Assembly (NCBI RefSeq): GCF_026153205.1
Contig: NZ_JAPFBW010000008.1
Coordinates: 1 to 64,000 of the forward strand
DNA length: 64,000 nucleotides
Source of the DNA: Aquabacterium sp. A7-Y
GTDB taxonomy: Bacteria > Pseudomonadota > Gammaproteobacteria > Burkholderiales > Burkholderiaceae_C
Reading direction: 5' to 3'
Made by a program: the position numbers and the translations under genes. Positions 45,776 to 56,100 of the stretch are shown here, piece after piece (positions within the stretch are counted from its first letter, which is position 1; every line of letters begins with the position of its first letter). The notes below the pieces were generated by a model. That model worked only from the letters and a program-made list of their open reading frames with translations, was not told where the DNA came from and did not search any database.

Positions 45776-46537
45776 ATGAAACGACCCGCAGCCGCGCTCG
45801 CTCTCGCTTTCGCCGCCGTGGCCGCACCGCCCCTTGCAGCCGCCGCCCCGAGCGGTGTGCTGCAGCCCGGTCACTATGTCACCGAAGGCGGCTGGGGCCA
45901 TCTGACCTTGCAGCGCAGCAAAGGGCGTCTGCTGGACTTCTCCATCAGTTCGGTCGGCACCAACGCGCACACCTGCGAAGTCGATGGTGAGGTAGGCAGC
46001 CGCGGCGAGACCACGCTCGTCGACGACGGCCCTGAGCCGCTGGACCAGCCCTCTTGCAAGCTGAGCTTTCGGGCGCGCGGCCCGCATGTCGAAGTGCGCC
46101 ACAACGGGGCCGACAGCTGCCGCAACCATTGCGGCGCGCGAGCGCGCTTCGACGGCCTGTACCTGCAGCCGCAGCCCGGCTGCCTGCCCGCGCAGCGGCG
46201 CAAGGCCGGAGCCGACTTCAAGCGCCTCTACGATGCCAAGGACTATCGGCGGGCCCGGGCGACACTGGAGCCGGTGTTCAAGAGCTGCGCGCAAACCATG
46301 GACCGGTTCGAAACCGGCTGGCTGCGCAACGACCTCGCCCTGACGCTTTACAAGCTCGGCGACCGGGCCGGCTGCCTGCGCTTGCTGCAGCCGCTGGCGG
46401 CCGATGCGGCGAAGAGCGACACCGAGCTGCGCGAGGCATCGACGGAGCCGATGCTCGTGGACAGCCTGATCGACATCCTCCGCGCCACCCGTACCAACCT
46501 GCGGCTCTGCGAGGCACAGGGCCGCCCTGCGCCTTGA
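45776..46537 (+). CDS. Hypothetical secreted protein
   Basis: A 253-residue protein with a signal peptide (MKRPAAALALAFAAVAAPPL, cleavage near AAA-APS). The first half is beta-rich with Cys (GHYVTEGGWGHLTLQRSKGR, THTCEVDGEV-like). The second half is helical with TPR-like features (DFKRLYDAKDYRRARATLEP, LALTLYKLGDRAGCLRLLQP). No family is recognised. The start at 45776 fits the signal peptide. Confidence 0.7.
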   Translation: MKRPAAALALAFAAVAAPPLAAAAPSGVLQPGHYVTEGGWGHLTLQRSKGRLLDFSISSVGTNAHTCEVDGEVGSRGETTLVDDGPEPLDQPSCKLSFRARGPHVEVRHNGADSCRNHCGARARFDGLYLQPQPGCLPAQRRKAGADFKRLYDAKDYRRARATLEPVFKSCAQTMDRFETGWLRNDLALTLYKLGDRAGCLRLLQPLAADAAKSDTELREASTEPMLVDSLIDILRATRTNLRLCEAQGRPAP

Positions 46538-46662
46538 GGCCGGCGTCCGCTCCGTACAGCCCGCCACACACCGGAACGCCGGAGTGATCCAGTCACGATC
46601 TGCACCCTGACCCTTGGGTGAGGTCTTCGCCCGGAACCCTCGCCGGAGCGACTTCCACTTAT

Positions 46663-46767
46663 CAAGGACAAGCGGCCCGGCATGCTGGGCCGCTTGTCCT
46701 TGAATGTCCACCGTGCAATCGGCGCGCAGCGAGCGCGTCCGTCACACGGCCCATCCGGATGGGCCGT
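46663..46767. repeat. Two long perfect inverted repeats
   Basis: A perfect 16-bp stem (46663-46678 with 46687-46702, loop of 8) is followed 44 bp later by a perfect 22-bp palindrome (46746-46767). Neither is followed by a clean T-run, so they are not standard intrinsic terminators. They lie in the 300-bp gap between the secreted protein and the subtilase, and may end upstream transcription, stabilise mRNA 3' ends or be protein-binding sites. Confidence 0.5.
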
Positions 46768-46837
46768 CGGGCTTTGCATTGACGCTCGCTGGTGTGGTCG
46801 TGCCTTCTTCCACCTGTAGCGACACGGAGAGAAAGCC

Positions 46838-48241
46838 ATGAAACTTGCCTTCTTCAGTTCTGCGTTGTGCGCAGCCCTCGGGCCGCTGGCCGTACATGCC
46901 GCATCCGATCTGTCCGCGGCCGAGGCACAGCAGCAGATGAGCAGCGCCGCCATGGCGAAGCTCGAGCGCGCAGCGGCCCGACGTTTGCTGGCCAAGTCAT
47001 CCAACGAGTTCATCGTCGAGTTCCATGCGCCGGTTGCCATGGGGGCCGCGAGTGCGGACGCCGCCGCCACCCTGCACACCAAGCGCAGGGTCTATTCGCA
47101 CGTGAAGAAAGCCGTCGAAAGTGCGTTGTCCAAGGGCGAGTACGAGATCCTGACCGACTATGACGCCTTGCCGATGCAGTTCGTCCGCAGCAAGGATCGC
47201 CGAGGGCTGCTGAAGCTGCTCGATGACCCCAATGTCAAGGCCGTCTACGAAAGCCGCACCTATGCACCGGTCCTGACCCAAAGCCTGCCCCTCATCGGCC
47301 AAGTCGACGCCGTGGCCAGCGGGTTCCGAGGCACCGGAGCCACGGTGGCCGTGCTGGACACCGGTGTCGACTACCGCCGTGCTTCGTTCGGCACCTGCAC
47401 CGCCCCCGGTGTACCGGCCAGCTGCAAGGTGGTTGCCGCCCTCGATACCGCCGCCGACGACCGCCAGCTCGACGACCGGCAGAGCATGCACGGCACCAAC
47501 GTGGCGGGCATCGTCGCCGGGGTGGCGCCCGGTGCACGCATCGCGGCACTGGACGTGTTTGGCCGCAACGGCCTGGCCCGGTCTCAGGACATCACGGCGG
47601 CCATCAACTGGGCGATCAGCAACCAGCAGCGGTACAACATCGTCGCGCTCAACCTGAGCCTCGGCGATTCCTCCAACCTGAGCAGCGAATGTACGGCGTC
47701 CTGGGCCACCCGGCCCTTCGCGGAAGCCAGGGCCGCTGGCATCCTGCCCGTGGTGGCGGCGGGCAACAACGGCTACACCGGCGGCCTTTCAGACCCGGCC
47801 TGCGCTCCGGGTGCCGTCCGCGTGGGCGCGGTGTACGACGAGAACCTGGGGTCGATCAGCTGGTCCAATTGCACCGACCGGTCGACCAGGGCGGACAGGG
47901 TCACCTGCTTCAGCAACAGCGGTCCGCTGCTGACGCTCCTGGCGCCGGGGGCTCGGATCTCGGCGGGCGGCGCTCCCGAGCTCACGATGGGCGGCACGTC
48001 GCAGGCCGCGCCGCATGTCGCCGGAGCCATCGCCGTGCTGCGCGCGCCCGGCGCCGCCCCTGAGGAGGACGTCGATGCCACGGTGTTTCGCCTCACCTCG
48101 ACCGGCACACCGGTCACCGACCACCGGAACGGGCGCATCACACCGCGGCTGAACCTGACCGAGGCCACGCGATCGATCCATCGCGATGCCGCAGCGCGCG
48201 CCGCCGAGCAGCCTGGTGCACTCGACATCCTTCAGCACTGA
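46838..48241 (+). CDS. Secreted S8 family serine peptidase (subtilase)
   Basis: A 467-residue secreted protease. The signal peptide is at 1-22. An inhibitor I9-like propeptide runs to about 145 (NEFIVEFHAPVAM, LKLLDDPNVKAVYESRTY). The catalytic triad is Asp174 (VAVLDTGVD), His218 (MHGTNVAGIVAG) and Ser388 (GGTSQAAPHVAG), with the oxyanion Asn310 (AAGNNG). Several Cys in the catalytic domain suggest disulfides. It ends soon after the catalytic core, with no C-terminal targeting domain. A good ribosome binding site (GGAGAGAAAG) precedes the ATG. Confidence 0.93.
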   Translation: MKLAFFSSALCAALGPLAVHAASDLSAAEAQQQMSSAAMAKLERAAARRLLAKSSNEFIVEFHAPVAMGAASADAAATLHTKRRVYSHVKKAVESALSKGEYEILTDYDALPMQFVRSKDRRGLLKLLDDPNVKAVYESRTYAPVLTQSLPLIGQVDAVASGFRGTGATVAVLDTGVDYRRASFGTCTAPGVPASCKVVAALDTAADDRQLDDRQSMHGTNVAGIVAGVAPGARIAALDVFGRNGLARSQDITAAINWAISNQQRYNIVALNLSLGDSSNLSSECTASWATRPFAEARAAGILPVVAAGNNGYTGGLSDPACAPGAVRVGAVYDENLGSISWSNCTDRSTRADRVTCFSNSGPLLTLLAPGARISAGGAPELTMGGTSQAAPHVAGAIAVLRAPGAAPEEDVDATVFRLTSTGTPVTDHRNGRITPRLNLTEATRSIHRDAAARAAEQPGALDILQH

Positions 48242-48376
48242 ACTGCGAACTCGGTCCGACCTGCGCCTGGGCCCTGGCAGCCTCGGTGCCGGCGCGCGAG
48301 AACGCAGCGACAGGTCCGTTCAGGGAGCGTCAGGCCGAGTGGGCTACCGCCCTTCTTCAGAAAATTCGACCGCCAC

Positions 48377-48405
48377 TGTCGAAATCGACCGGGCTGGATC
48401 GTCGT
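48377..48405 (+). promoter_or_regulatory. ECF42-like promoter before the DGPF gene
   Basis: TGTCGA (48377-48382) and CGTCGT (48400-48405) are 17 bp apart, 53 bp before the YciI/DGPF start. As I recall, sigma factors of group ECF42 recognise a TGTCGA -35 and a CGWC-type -10, and sit beside DGPF genes. No ECF sigma gene is in this window, so it would act in trans. Confidence 0.55.
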
Positions 48406-48457
48406 AAGGTTGGAGCGCGACTGTTCCGTTCCCTCAACCTCACGCAAGGAGACCGAC

Positions 48458-48895
48458 ATGCGATTCATGGTGCTGATCAAGGCCGACCGCAACAGCGAAG
48501 CGGGCGTGATGCCCAGCGAGCAGCTGCTCACCGAGATGGGCCGCTTCAACGAGGAGCTGGCGAAGGCCGGCGTGCTGGAGGCCGGCGAGGGCCTGCACCC
48601 GAGCTCCAAGGGCGCCCGCGTGCGCTTCTCGGGCCAGGACAGGACCGTCATCGACGGGCCGTTCGCCGAAACCAAGGAGCTGATCGCCGGCTTCTGGATC
48701 TGGAAGTGCGCCTCGCTGCAGGAGGCGATCGCCTGGGTCAAGCGCTGCCCCAATCCGATGGAAGGCGAGTCCGAGATCGAGATCCGCCAGGTCTTCGCCC
48801 CGGAGGACTTCGGCGACGCCCTCACGCCGGAGCTGCGGGAGCAGGAGGAGCGCCTGCGCGCGCAGGGCGCCGGGCAGACCAAGCCGGCGGTTTGA
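48458..48895 (+). CDS. YciI/DGPF domain protein
   Basis: A 145-residue protein. MRFMVLIKADRNSE opens the ferredoxin-like YCII fold. The signature DGPFAETKELIAGFWIW carries the DGPF motif, and AIAWVKRCPNPMEGESEIEI and VRQ/IRQVFAPEDF follow. CAAGGAGACC precedes the ATG at 48458. These proteins are typically encoded with ECF sigma factors of the ECF41/42 type, consistent with the upstream promoter. No reaction is proven. Confidence 0.9.
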   Translation: MRFMVLIKADRNSEAGVMPSEQLLTEMGRFNEELAKAGVLEAGEGLHPSSKGARVRFSGQDRTVIDGPFAETKELIAGFWIWKCASLQEAIAWVKRCPNPMEGESEIEIRQVFAPEDFGDALTPELREQEERLRAQGAGQTKPAV

Positions 48896-48991
48896 CAGGT
48901 CCCGGTGTGTCTTTTCCCCAATCACGGGGGCAGGCACGCTGGCGAAGTTCTAGCGTGGTGATCCCCCTTTCGGCCGCTGGAGCGATCAGGC

Positions 48992-49108
48992 CTAGACAAC
49001 ATGGTTGCTCGCCGAGCGGCGAGGGGTTTGCCTCCCGTATCGTGGATTGCCGAGCCACATGCGGCAGGACAGGCCAGCCGCTCAGCGAGCAACCATGATG
49101 ATGTCTAG
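48992..49108. repeat. 117-bp element with imperfect terminal inverted repeats
   Basis: The left end (48992-49020) starts CTAGACAACATGGTTGCTCG and the right end (49077-49108) is nearly its reverse complement (about 28 of 32 positions, differing by a small indel and one base). The interior is unique. The form suits a small non-autonomous (MITE-like) element or a large cruciform. It lies next to the end of the toxin-like locus. I see no second copy in the window. Confidence 0.5.
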
Positions 49109-49127
49109 CCGCGTTCTCTTGCTCAGC

Positions 49128-49433
49128 CTATGCCGCACGTCGTGCCGCGAGCTGACGCGCTACGTCTGAGTCACGTTCGCGTCGGCGATCCTCAATCCAC
49201 TTCTGGGTGCCTTCCGAATCTTCCAGAATGTCCGATGTTGTCGCGCCCCCCAGCCTCAGCTTGTCATTGGCAGCCAACTGCACGCCACCACGCATGGAGT
49301 ACGGCTTGGTATCGCTGAACAGTTGAACGATCTGGTTGAACCGATCGCGCGTCTCCTGCGCTTGCAGTTGCTCATCGATGGGGTGGCCGGTTTGGGTGAG
49401 GTGGACACGCGGACAGGACACCAAGCCGGGCAC
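49128..49433 (-). CDS. Hypothetical protein downstream of the immunity candidate
   Basis: About 101 residues, helical and charged (QETRDRFNQIVQLFSDTKPY, QKWIEDRRRERDSDVARQLA), unknown family. The GTG at 49433 is uncertain. Another frame starting with TTG at 49480, which overlaps the previous stop, reads like a lipoprotein signal (LLLVLGIGC), so a frameshift may separate a signal peptide from this body. The gene follows the immunity candidate on the same strand. Confidence 0.5.
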   Translation of the reverse strand: MPGLVSCPRVHLTQTGHPIDEQLQAQETRDRFNQIVQLFSDTKPYSMRGGVQLAANDKLRLGGATTSDILEDSEGTQKWIEDRRRERDSDVARQLAARRAA

Positions 49434-49476
49434 CCGATGCCAAGGACCAAAAGCAGATCGGGCAATGGACCGCCGA

Positions 49477-49719
49477 TCAAGTGGTGTATCCAGCCTCTTT
49501 CAGATAGTGGGAAATCAACGCGTCGATTTGCTCGTCTGGAAATTCGTAGCCCCTACTGGGGTTCATCCATTTCCAAATAGCCACTGAAGCAGCCGGACTT
49601 ATGTCAGGAAACTCATCTGCAAGAATGTCCCCTAATTCCCGAGCATCAATCGACCGATCCTCCCGCATCAATTCTCTAAATAGCCTTGAGGCAGGCACTC
49701 CGGCAACTAAATCTTTCAT
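49477..49719 (-). CDS. Candidate immunity protein coupled to the YD-repeat toxin
   Basis: An 80-residue soluble, acidic protein (starts MKDLVAGVPASRLFRELMRE; then DILADEFPDISPAASVAIWK and PDEQIDALISHYLKEAGY). Its ATG overlaps the stop of the giant gene (TGATG), so it is translated by coupling. It shares the low G+C of the toxin-like end. Position, size and coupling fit an immunity protein against the C-terminal domain. This is inference; no family is named. Confidence 0.65.
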   Translation of the reverse strand: MKDLVAGVPASRLFRELMREDRSIDARELGDILADEFPDISPAASVAIWKWMNPSRGYEFPDEQIDALISHYLKEAGYTT

Positions 49720-50165
49720 CACGGTGTGACCTTCACAAAACGGGGCAGATACGTCTTTATCGGCGCATTCACAACGGTTGGCGGCGTAACGATATCAAAT
49801 CCGTAGTTTGCTAAGAATCGGCCTGTCCAAGTGCCTCTCGCAGCAGGAAGCTCTCCAATCTTGTAGCGCATGCGCTCATAGTACCAATAATTGGTGCTGA
49901 CTTCCTTCGATCCCTTCATCCACAGGGCGTCAAACTGCTTGACCTCGAGTCCCTCGTCGTTCAGCCGCTTCATCAAACTTGCAGCCATGTCTGTGCCTGA
50001 CCCGTGTGTAGCACCGAGATCCCGCTTGGCTCGGATGTCGAATGACAGTGTTCCATTTTTACTAATTCTGGCATGCAGACCATGGGTCGTTGGATCTCCA
50101 TATTCGAAACGAAATTCCCCATCTTTAAGAGGCACTTTAACAAATCTATCACTTACATCAACCCG
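49719..50165 (-). other. C-terminal toxin-like domain of the YD-repeat protein
   Basis: About 148 residues after a Pro/Thr-rich break. It contains FRFEYGDPTTHGLHARISKN, then GATHGSGTDMAASLMKRLND, ALWMKGSKEVSTNYW and a RGTWTGRFLANYGFD segment. The GSGTDM...W..GS..STN pattern recurs, from memory, at the ends of other polymorphic toxins and hemagglutinins; its activity is not known to me. G+C is lower than in the repeat region. Confidence 0.6.
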
Positions 50166-53100
50166 GGCCGTCGGGGTAGTGCCCCCCGCCGCAGGCACAG
50201 GAGGCCCGTCATTTGCACCCATCCGCACGAGTTCATTAAAACCGGATGGCCTATTTGTATGCAATTCACTTTCTGCCAGCATTGCATCTGGCCGCTCCAA
50301 CTGCATGCTTCTGATCGTTCTGGCGTTTATACGAGGCGTCGCCGCAGCTCCACGCATCCCCAACCCCAGCGTGAGAGCAGTGGTAGTCAAGCCAATCGCG
50401 CTGTCACCGAGCCTGCCTGCCAAGGTACTGGGCGGGAAGATAAACGTGTCGTAAAAAGCCTTGAAGGTCGGGTTTTTCAGGTTACCACTGAGCAAGGATT
50501 CATCAGCCCAATCACCATTGCGATTGCCGAAGTAGTTGTAGGTCCTCCCACCTTCTTCAAAGGTGCCCCCGAGGTCTTTGGCAAGCCCATTCAAGAAATC
50601 TTTGGCTCCCATGTACTCTTGGTACGAACCGAAGTTGCCTGTTTGCGATATGGCCCCAGAAAGCGACAAGGCATCTTGGAAAGTTTTGCTCACATTGGCT
50701 TGAGCGGCTTGACTGAGCATCGTCAAAGCCCTGCCTACGACCAGGTCGTCATCCACCTCCTGACGATCCAAAGCCAAGTTGCTTCGGATGATTTCGGACA
50801 TGGTCTTGCCTTCCGGATTGAAGCCCGTGCTGCGCGGACGGGAGGCAAGAAACTTTTCATAGCTTTCTAGGATTGCTGCTTTCTCATGCTCGCCCAGGTA
50901 GCGTGCAACCTGCATGTCATTGCTGCGGTCCACCGGCAGTGTTACACCATCGCCAAACGCTCCCACAAAGCCTGCGAACACTGGTAAGTCCATCTGGTAC
51001 GGTGCGCCTACCCGTAGTTCGCTACGCGCGATGTCCCTATCGGCGTAGAGAGTTGATACGCTTTCCCCACTCACAAGCTCGGCAACAAGGCCATCCCCCA
51101 ACGCCTGTCCAAAGCTCTCCACGGCCACTGCCGCCCAGTTCGCCCTCTGCCCCTGCAACAACCCGCGAACACCGCCCCCGATCGTTCCGCTGATGGACGA
51201 CCGGACAATGCCGCCCACGGTATCGTTCGCGACCCAGGCCTGGGCCGCCTCCGGTGACAAGCCCCTGGACTGTGCCGCCGCCACCTGTTCCCCGCCGATG
51301 AACTTGTTGACACCGTAGCTGACGGCACCGCCCACCGCCGCCGCGGCGACCCCCTTCCAGTCGAACTTCTTCTGCAGATCGGTGGCGACGGCAATGCCTT
51401 GCGTCATGGCGTTACCGGCTGCGCTGCGCAAGGCCGCCCCCTGCCAGCCGCCAACGCTGCCCAGCATCGTGCTCGGCCCCATCGCTGCACCCACACCCGC
51501 TCCGATGGCGCCCATCGCGACACCCGACCAGGAGAAGCTCTCGACATTGCCCATCGCCATGCCGGCCAACTGGCTGGCGGCAGATCCGACTGCTCCTGCC
51601 GCCACGGCGGTTGCGGACAGGCCAGCCCCCAACGTGGTCGTGCCCGCGGTCCACAGCGCTTGAAGGCCGGTCGTGACTCCAGGCGTCAACGCACCGGCGG
51701 TCAAGACCGTTGCCACCACCGCCACGACGATCATCACGATGATGCCCAGCGCGCCACACCCCCCTCCGGGCGGCTTCGGCGCAGCCGGCAGCGTCGGGTG
51801 CATATCGCCCATCGCCTCGTTCGGGTCGTAGACACGGAAGGTGCCGCTGTTGTTGTGGATGTTGGCGACCTTGGGCGGGATGGTCAGCCGTTGCCCTTCG
51901 ACCAGCGTCTCGGTGCCGGTGAGGCCGTTGGCGTCGGCGATCAGGTACCACATGGCCCGGTCGCCCCACACCGCCGCGGCGATCGTCTGTAGCGTGTCGC
52001 CCGTCTTCACCGTGTAGCTGATCGGCACGTTCTTCGGGTAGTCGGCGCCGATCGGTTGGTAGTTCTGGTCGAAGTCGGCGCTGAGGATGGGCCTCCAGCG
52101 CTTGTAGTCGGGCTTGGCCTTGCCGCGGTCCGCCAGGGCCTGCACGTAGTTGGTCCAGCTCGGGCCGTCGTTGCCGACATCCCCCACGCGCACGCCGTTG
52201 ACGTAGTAGTAGCGGTGGCGGCGGTTGTTGAAGCCGCCTTGCACGACCTCGTCACGACGCAGGATCAGGCCCTGCGCGTCGGTCACGTGCTTGAAGCGAC
52301 GATCCTGCTGGACGTCGATCGCCGCCTTGACGTGGCCGTTCACGTCGTACTCGATGCTCGCGTAGCCTTTGCCCCAGGCACTGTTGCGGCCCTTGAGCGT
52401 CGGGTTGTAAGCCTGGTTGGTGATCGCGAACTGCTTGGCCTCGTCCCAGTACTCGTAGGCGTAATAGGTGTTGACGGTGGTGGGCTTGTCGCCGGAGCCG
52501 ACATGCTCCGTCCTCGCCAGCTCGCCTGCACCGTCCGCGCTGGCACGGGAGACCGCGCCGGCGTTGTCGATGTTGCTCGTGCTGTCGGTGGTGTCGGTGT
52601 TGTCGCCGTAATAGAAGTACCGGGTGGTCCCCTGCGTGTCCGACTGGTACTTCACGCGGTGGTCGTCGGTGAACTCCGTGATGCGGCTGTACTCCTTGTT
52701 GTCCGGGCCCCATTCCTTGTAGCCCGTGACCCGTCCCGCCAGGTCCACCGCGCGGCTGGCACCCAGGCGCCGGGGCTTGCCGCTTTCGGTGACATGGGTG
52801 TCGGCGAGGTAGCCGTCGGCCGTGTAGAAGTACTCCTCCAGGCTCCCGTTGACGGCGTTCCTCGCCGAGGTGCGCTGGCTCGCGCCGTTGTAGGTGATCC
52901 CTACACCCTCGCGGCCCAGCTCGATGCGCGCGGCGGTGTCGGTCTTGGAGGTGGCCGCAGGACCGACCAGGGTGCCCATCGTGACGTTGAAGCGGTTCAG
53001 CGCGTCGTAGGTGTACCAGAAGTCCTGCACGCGCCGGTCGCCATGGTGGCCGTCGTGGTAGTAGCTGTTGACGTGCCGACGGTTGCCCGCCGCATCGTAG

Positions 53101-56100
53101 TCGTAGGTGATGGTCGCCTGGGGATCGGTGATCTTGACGACGCGGTTCAACTCGTCGTATTCGATCCTGGCGCCCTGGTAGTTCTCCAGCACGGGGCCGG
53201 TCGGGTCGGCCGGGTCGCGCAGGTAGAAGTAGCGCTCCAGCGTCCGGTTGCCCGCCTTGTCGTACTCGTAGCGGGTGTAGGCGCCGGTGGCCTTGTCCCA
53301 GATGCTCTCGATGTAGCCGTTGGCGTAGTAGCTGAACGCGATGTTCTGGCCGGTGCTGCCAGTCTGGCTCGTCACCGAGCCCAGGCCGTTGTAGCGGTAG
53401 GTGAAGCTGTGGTTGCCGAAGTCCTGCTTCCAGGCCAGCCGGCCGAACAGGTCACTGCGTTCGATGATCTTGCGGTTGACCGCGTTGGTCGTCGTCTTTT
53501 CCCAGCCCCCGACCTGGGCACCGGCGTTGCCGACGATGTTGCTGAGATACCTGTAGTCGTAGCGCGTCAAGGCGCCCGCGAAGCTCGCCGCCTTGGTCAC
53601 CCGGCCCAGGCTGTCGTAATACGTCTTCTCCGTCTTGCCCAGGGCATTGGTGTGGGTGATGCGCTGGCCCGCCGCGTCGTAGCTGTAAGCCTCGATGGCC
53701 CGGACCGCCGTGCCGCCGGCGTTGCCGTACGAGCCGGCCTTGCGTTCGGGGCTGCGCATCTCGATGAGGCGGCCCATCCTGTCGTAGAGGTAGTCGGTGC
53801 GGCCGGTGTAGTCGTTGGCGTCGATGGCCAGTTCGTTGAGGCTGTAACGCCGCTCGCCGAACACGTCATAGCCGTAGCGCTTGCTGCCATAGGCGTGCCG
53901 CTCGGCCGTCAGTTGCTGGCCTTCCCCGCCGGCCAGCCAGGTTTGCGATTGGGTATTCTGGTTGGCGTCGGCCACGCCGATGAGCCGGCCGGCCAGATCG
54001 TAGTGGTTGCGGGTGGTCGGGCGCATGCGTTCCCGGAAGCCGTTGGCGTGCACGACCGTGGTCAGCGGCGCCAGCTGCACCGTCAGCCGGCCCGCGGTGT
54101 TGTAGGCGAAGTCGGTGACGTTGCCGCGGCCGTCTTGCTCCCGGCTCGCCTCACCGAAGGCGTTGTATCCGTAGTGCCGCTGGATCTGGTCCGTCGACGG
54201 TTCGTCCGGTCCCTCGATGATCCAGTCCAGGCGCTCGGCGCTCTGGTTCGCCGGCTCCAGGGTGAAGGTGCCGAAGGTGCGCCCCAGGTTGTTGTTGTTG
54301 GCGTCAAAGGCGTCGTAGTAGCACTCGTAGGCCTTCTTCCCGCTGGTGGGCCGCGGAATGCTGGCCAGGCTGACCCTGAATTCGCCTGCCACGGCCTGGG
54401 CGGGAAGCTCTTGGTACGGGCTGTCGGCGATCTGCTCGCGGTATCCCATCACGAGGCGCACCGCCGATTTCTGGTCCGAAGGCAGCGAGATGCGCAGCAG
54501 GGCCCGCAGCTCTTCCTCCTGCGCAGCGGTGACGCGCTGGTCGGCGCCGAGCGACACGGTCGCCGCGGTGCGGTTGTTGAGCAGCGTGCCCGCTTCGTCG
54601 CTGTAGGCCTCGACGATGAGGTCGTAGCTGTAGGTTTGGCCGGAATAGGGCGCGAGGAAGCCGGCGTCCCATGCCCAGCGACCCAGGTGATCCGGCTCCC
54701 GGATCTCTTGCCAGTCTGAATAAGCTGCGCTGCCCGCGGCGCGGTAGCGGACCCGGACCAGACGCGTCTGCGCACTGGGCGTGAAGCGAACCATGTCGCG
54801 CAGGTCCTCGTACGCGGTCAATGCTGGAGTGACCCAGGGGGTGCCCGCCCCGTCAAGCCCGCCGAACAGACGCGAGCGCTTGAGGACGGTGCCATTCGCA
54901 TCGACAGCACGCAGGTCAAACTCGTACTTCTGCCCGGCTGCCATGACATCCCAGGGGAACGCGAACCAGCCCGGCGTCCCGGCCCCCAAGGGCTGTTGCA
55001 CCTTGTCAGCCGTCAGCTGCACCCAGGCATCGTTGCTTCCCTTGACGCGATAGCGCACCACGAGATTGCGCGCTCTCTCGTCCTGGCCGACGACGTGCAT
55101 CAGCTTGTCGCTGGTCGCGAATGCGATGCCCGGTCCGCCCCTTCCCTCGACGCCTGTGCTCAACCGATCGACAAAGGGCCCTATACCGTCGGTCAGGTGA
55201 GTGGCCTGCCATGTCTGGCGATTCACCACCTTGTTGTCGGGGGTCATCGCCAGGTAGAGGAACTCGAAGTTGTTCCCGCCGACGGAGGGCCAATCGATGG
55301 TATAGCTGCCATCGGCGTCTTTCCACACCGTGCGAGGTCCCGACCAGGGCAGCGTGGCGTTCGGGCGGGTGAAGATCAGCAGCTTGTCGGCCTCCGACGG
55401 CTGGCCGGTGAAGCGCATCACTTTCGGCAGCACCCATCCGCCGGTCTTCTGCCAGTTGTACGTGGTCACCGATTCGTTTTCGAAGTACTCGATGTGCCGC
55501 CAGCTGTCCGTCGGCACCCTGACTTCGGCGAGTGGCTTGCGGCCAGTGTCGAGGTTCTTGTTGACGCGGTAGGAGACGTAGTCGATCGCCGCTTCGTCTC
55601 TGCCGAGGAGCATCTCGAACACCCGCGTGCCGCCTGATGCAGGCACGTTCTGCGGACCCACCGGCCCTCTGTTAACGGCCCCCCAGCTCGTGTTTTTCAC
55701 GGGGATAGGGTTCACCTCCCTCCACTTGCCGCGGCTATCGACGACCCAGCCCACCACTTCAATCGTGACGTCACCCGGACCCAGGTACTGCGTATCCGGA
55801 ATGGAGATGGTCCCTTTCGCATTGAAGATGTATATCGGAGGGGGGTTAGGGCGATCGAAACTCTTGAAGTTGGTCCACTGATCGACATGAATGAGATCGC
55901 CCCTGCTGATCTTCACATCGCTTCCCACCACCGGCGTGGCGATGTCGGGCGTCCCCTTGGGCCCCACCTGCAGCGATCCCTGGCCGCCGACGAACACCGA
56001 CTGCCCGACGGTGTTGGCATCGATGCGCACCGTCTGGCGTTTGCCGCCCATCGCGACCTGGTAGGTCGAGCTGACCTGGTTGCGCGCGTCGTAGATGTAG

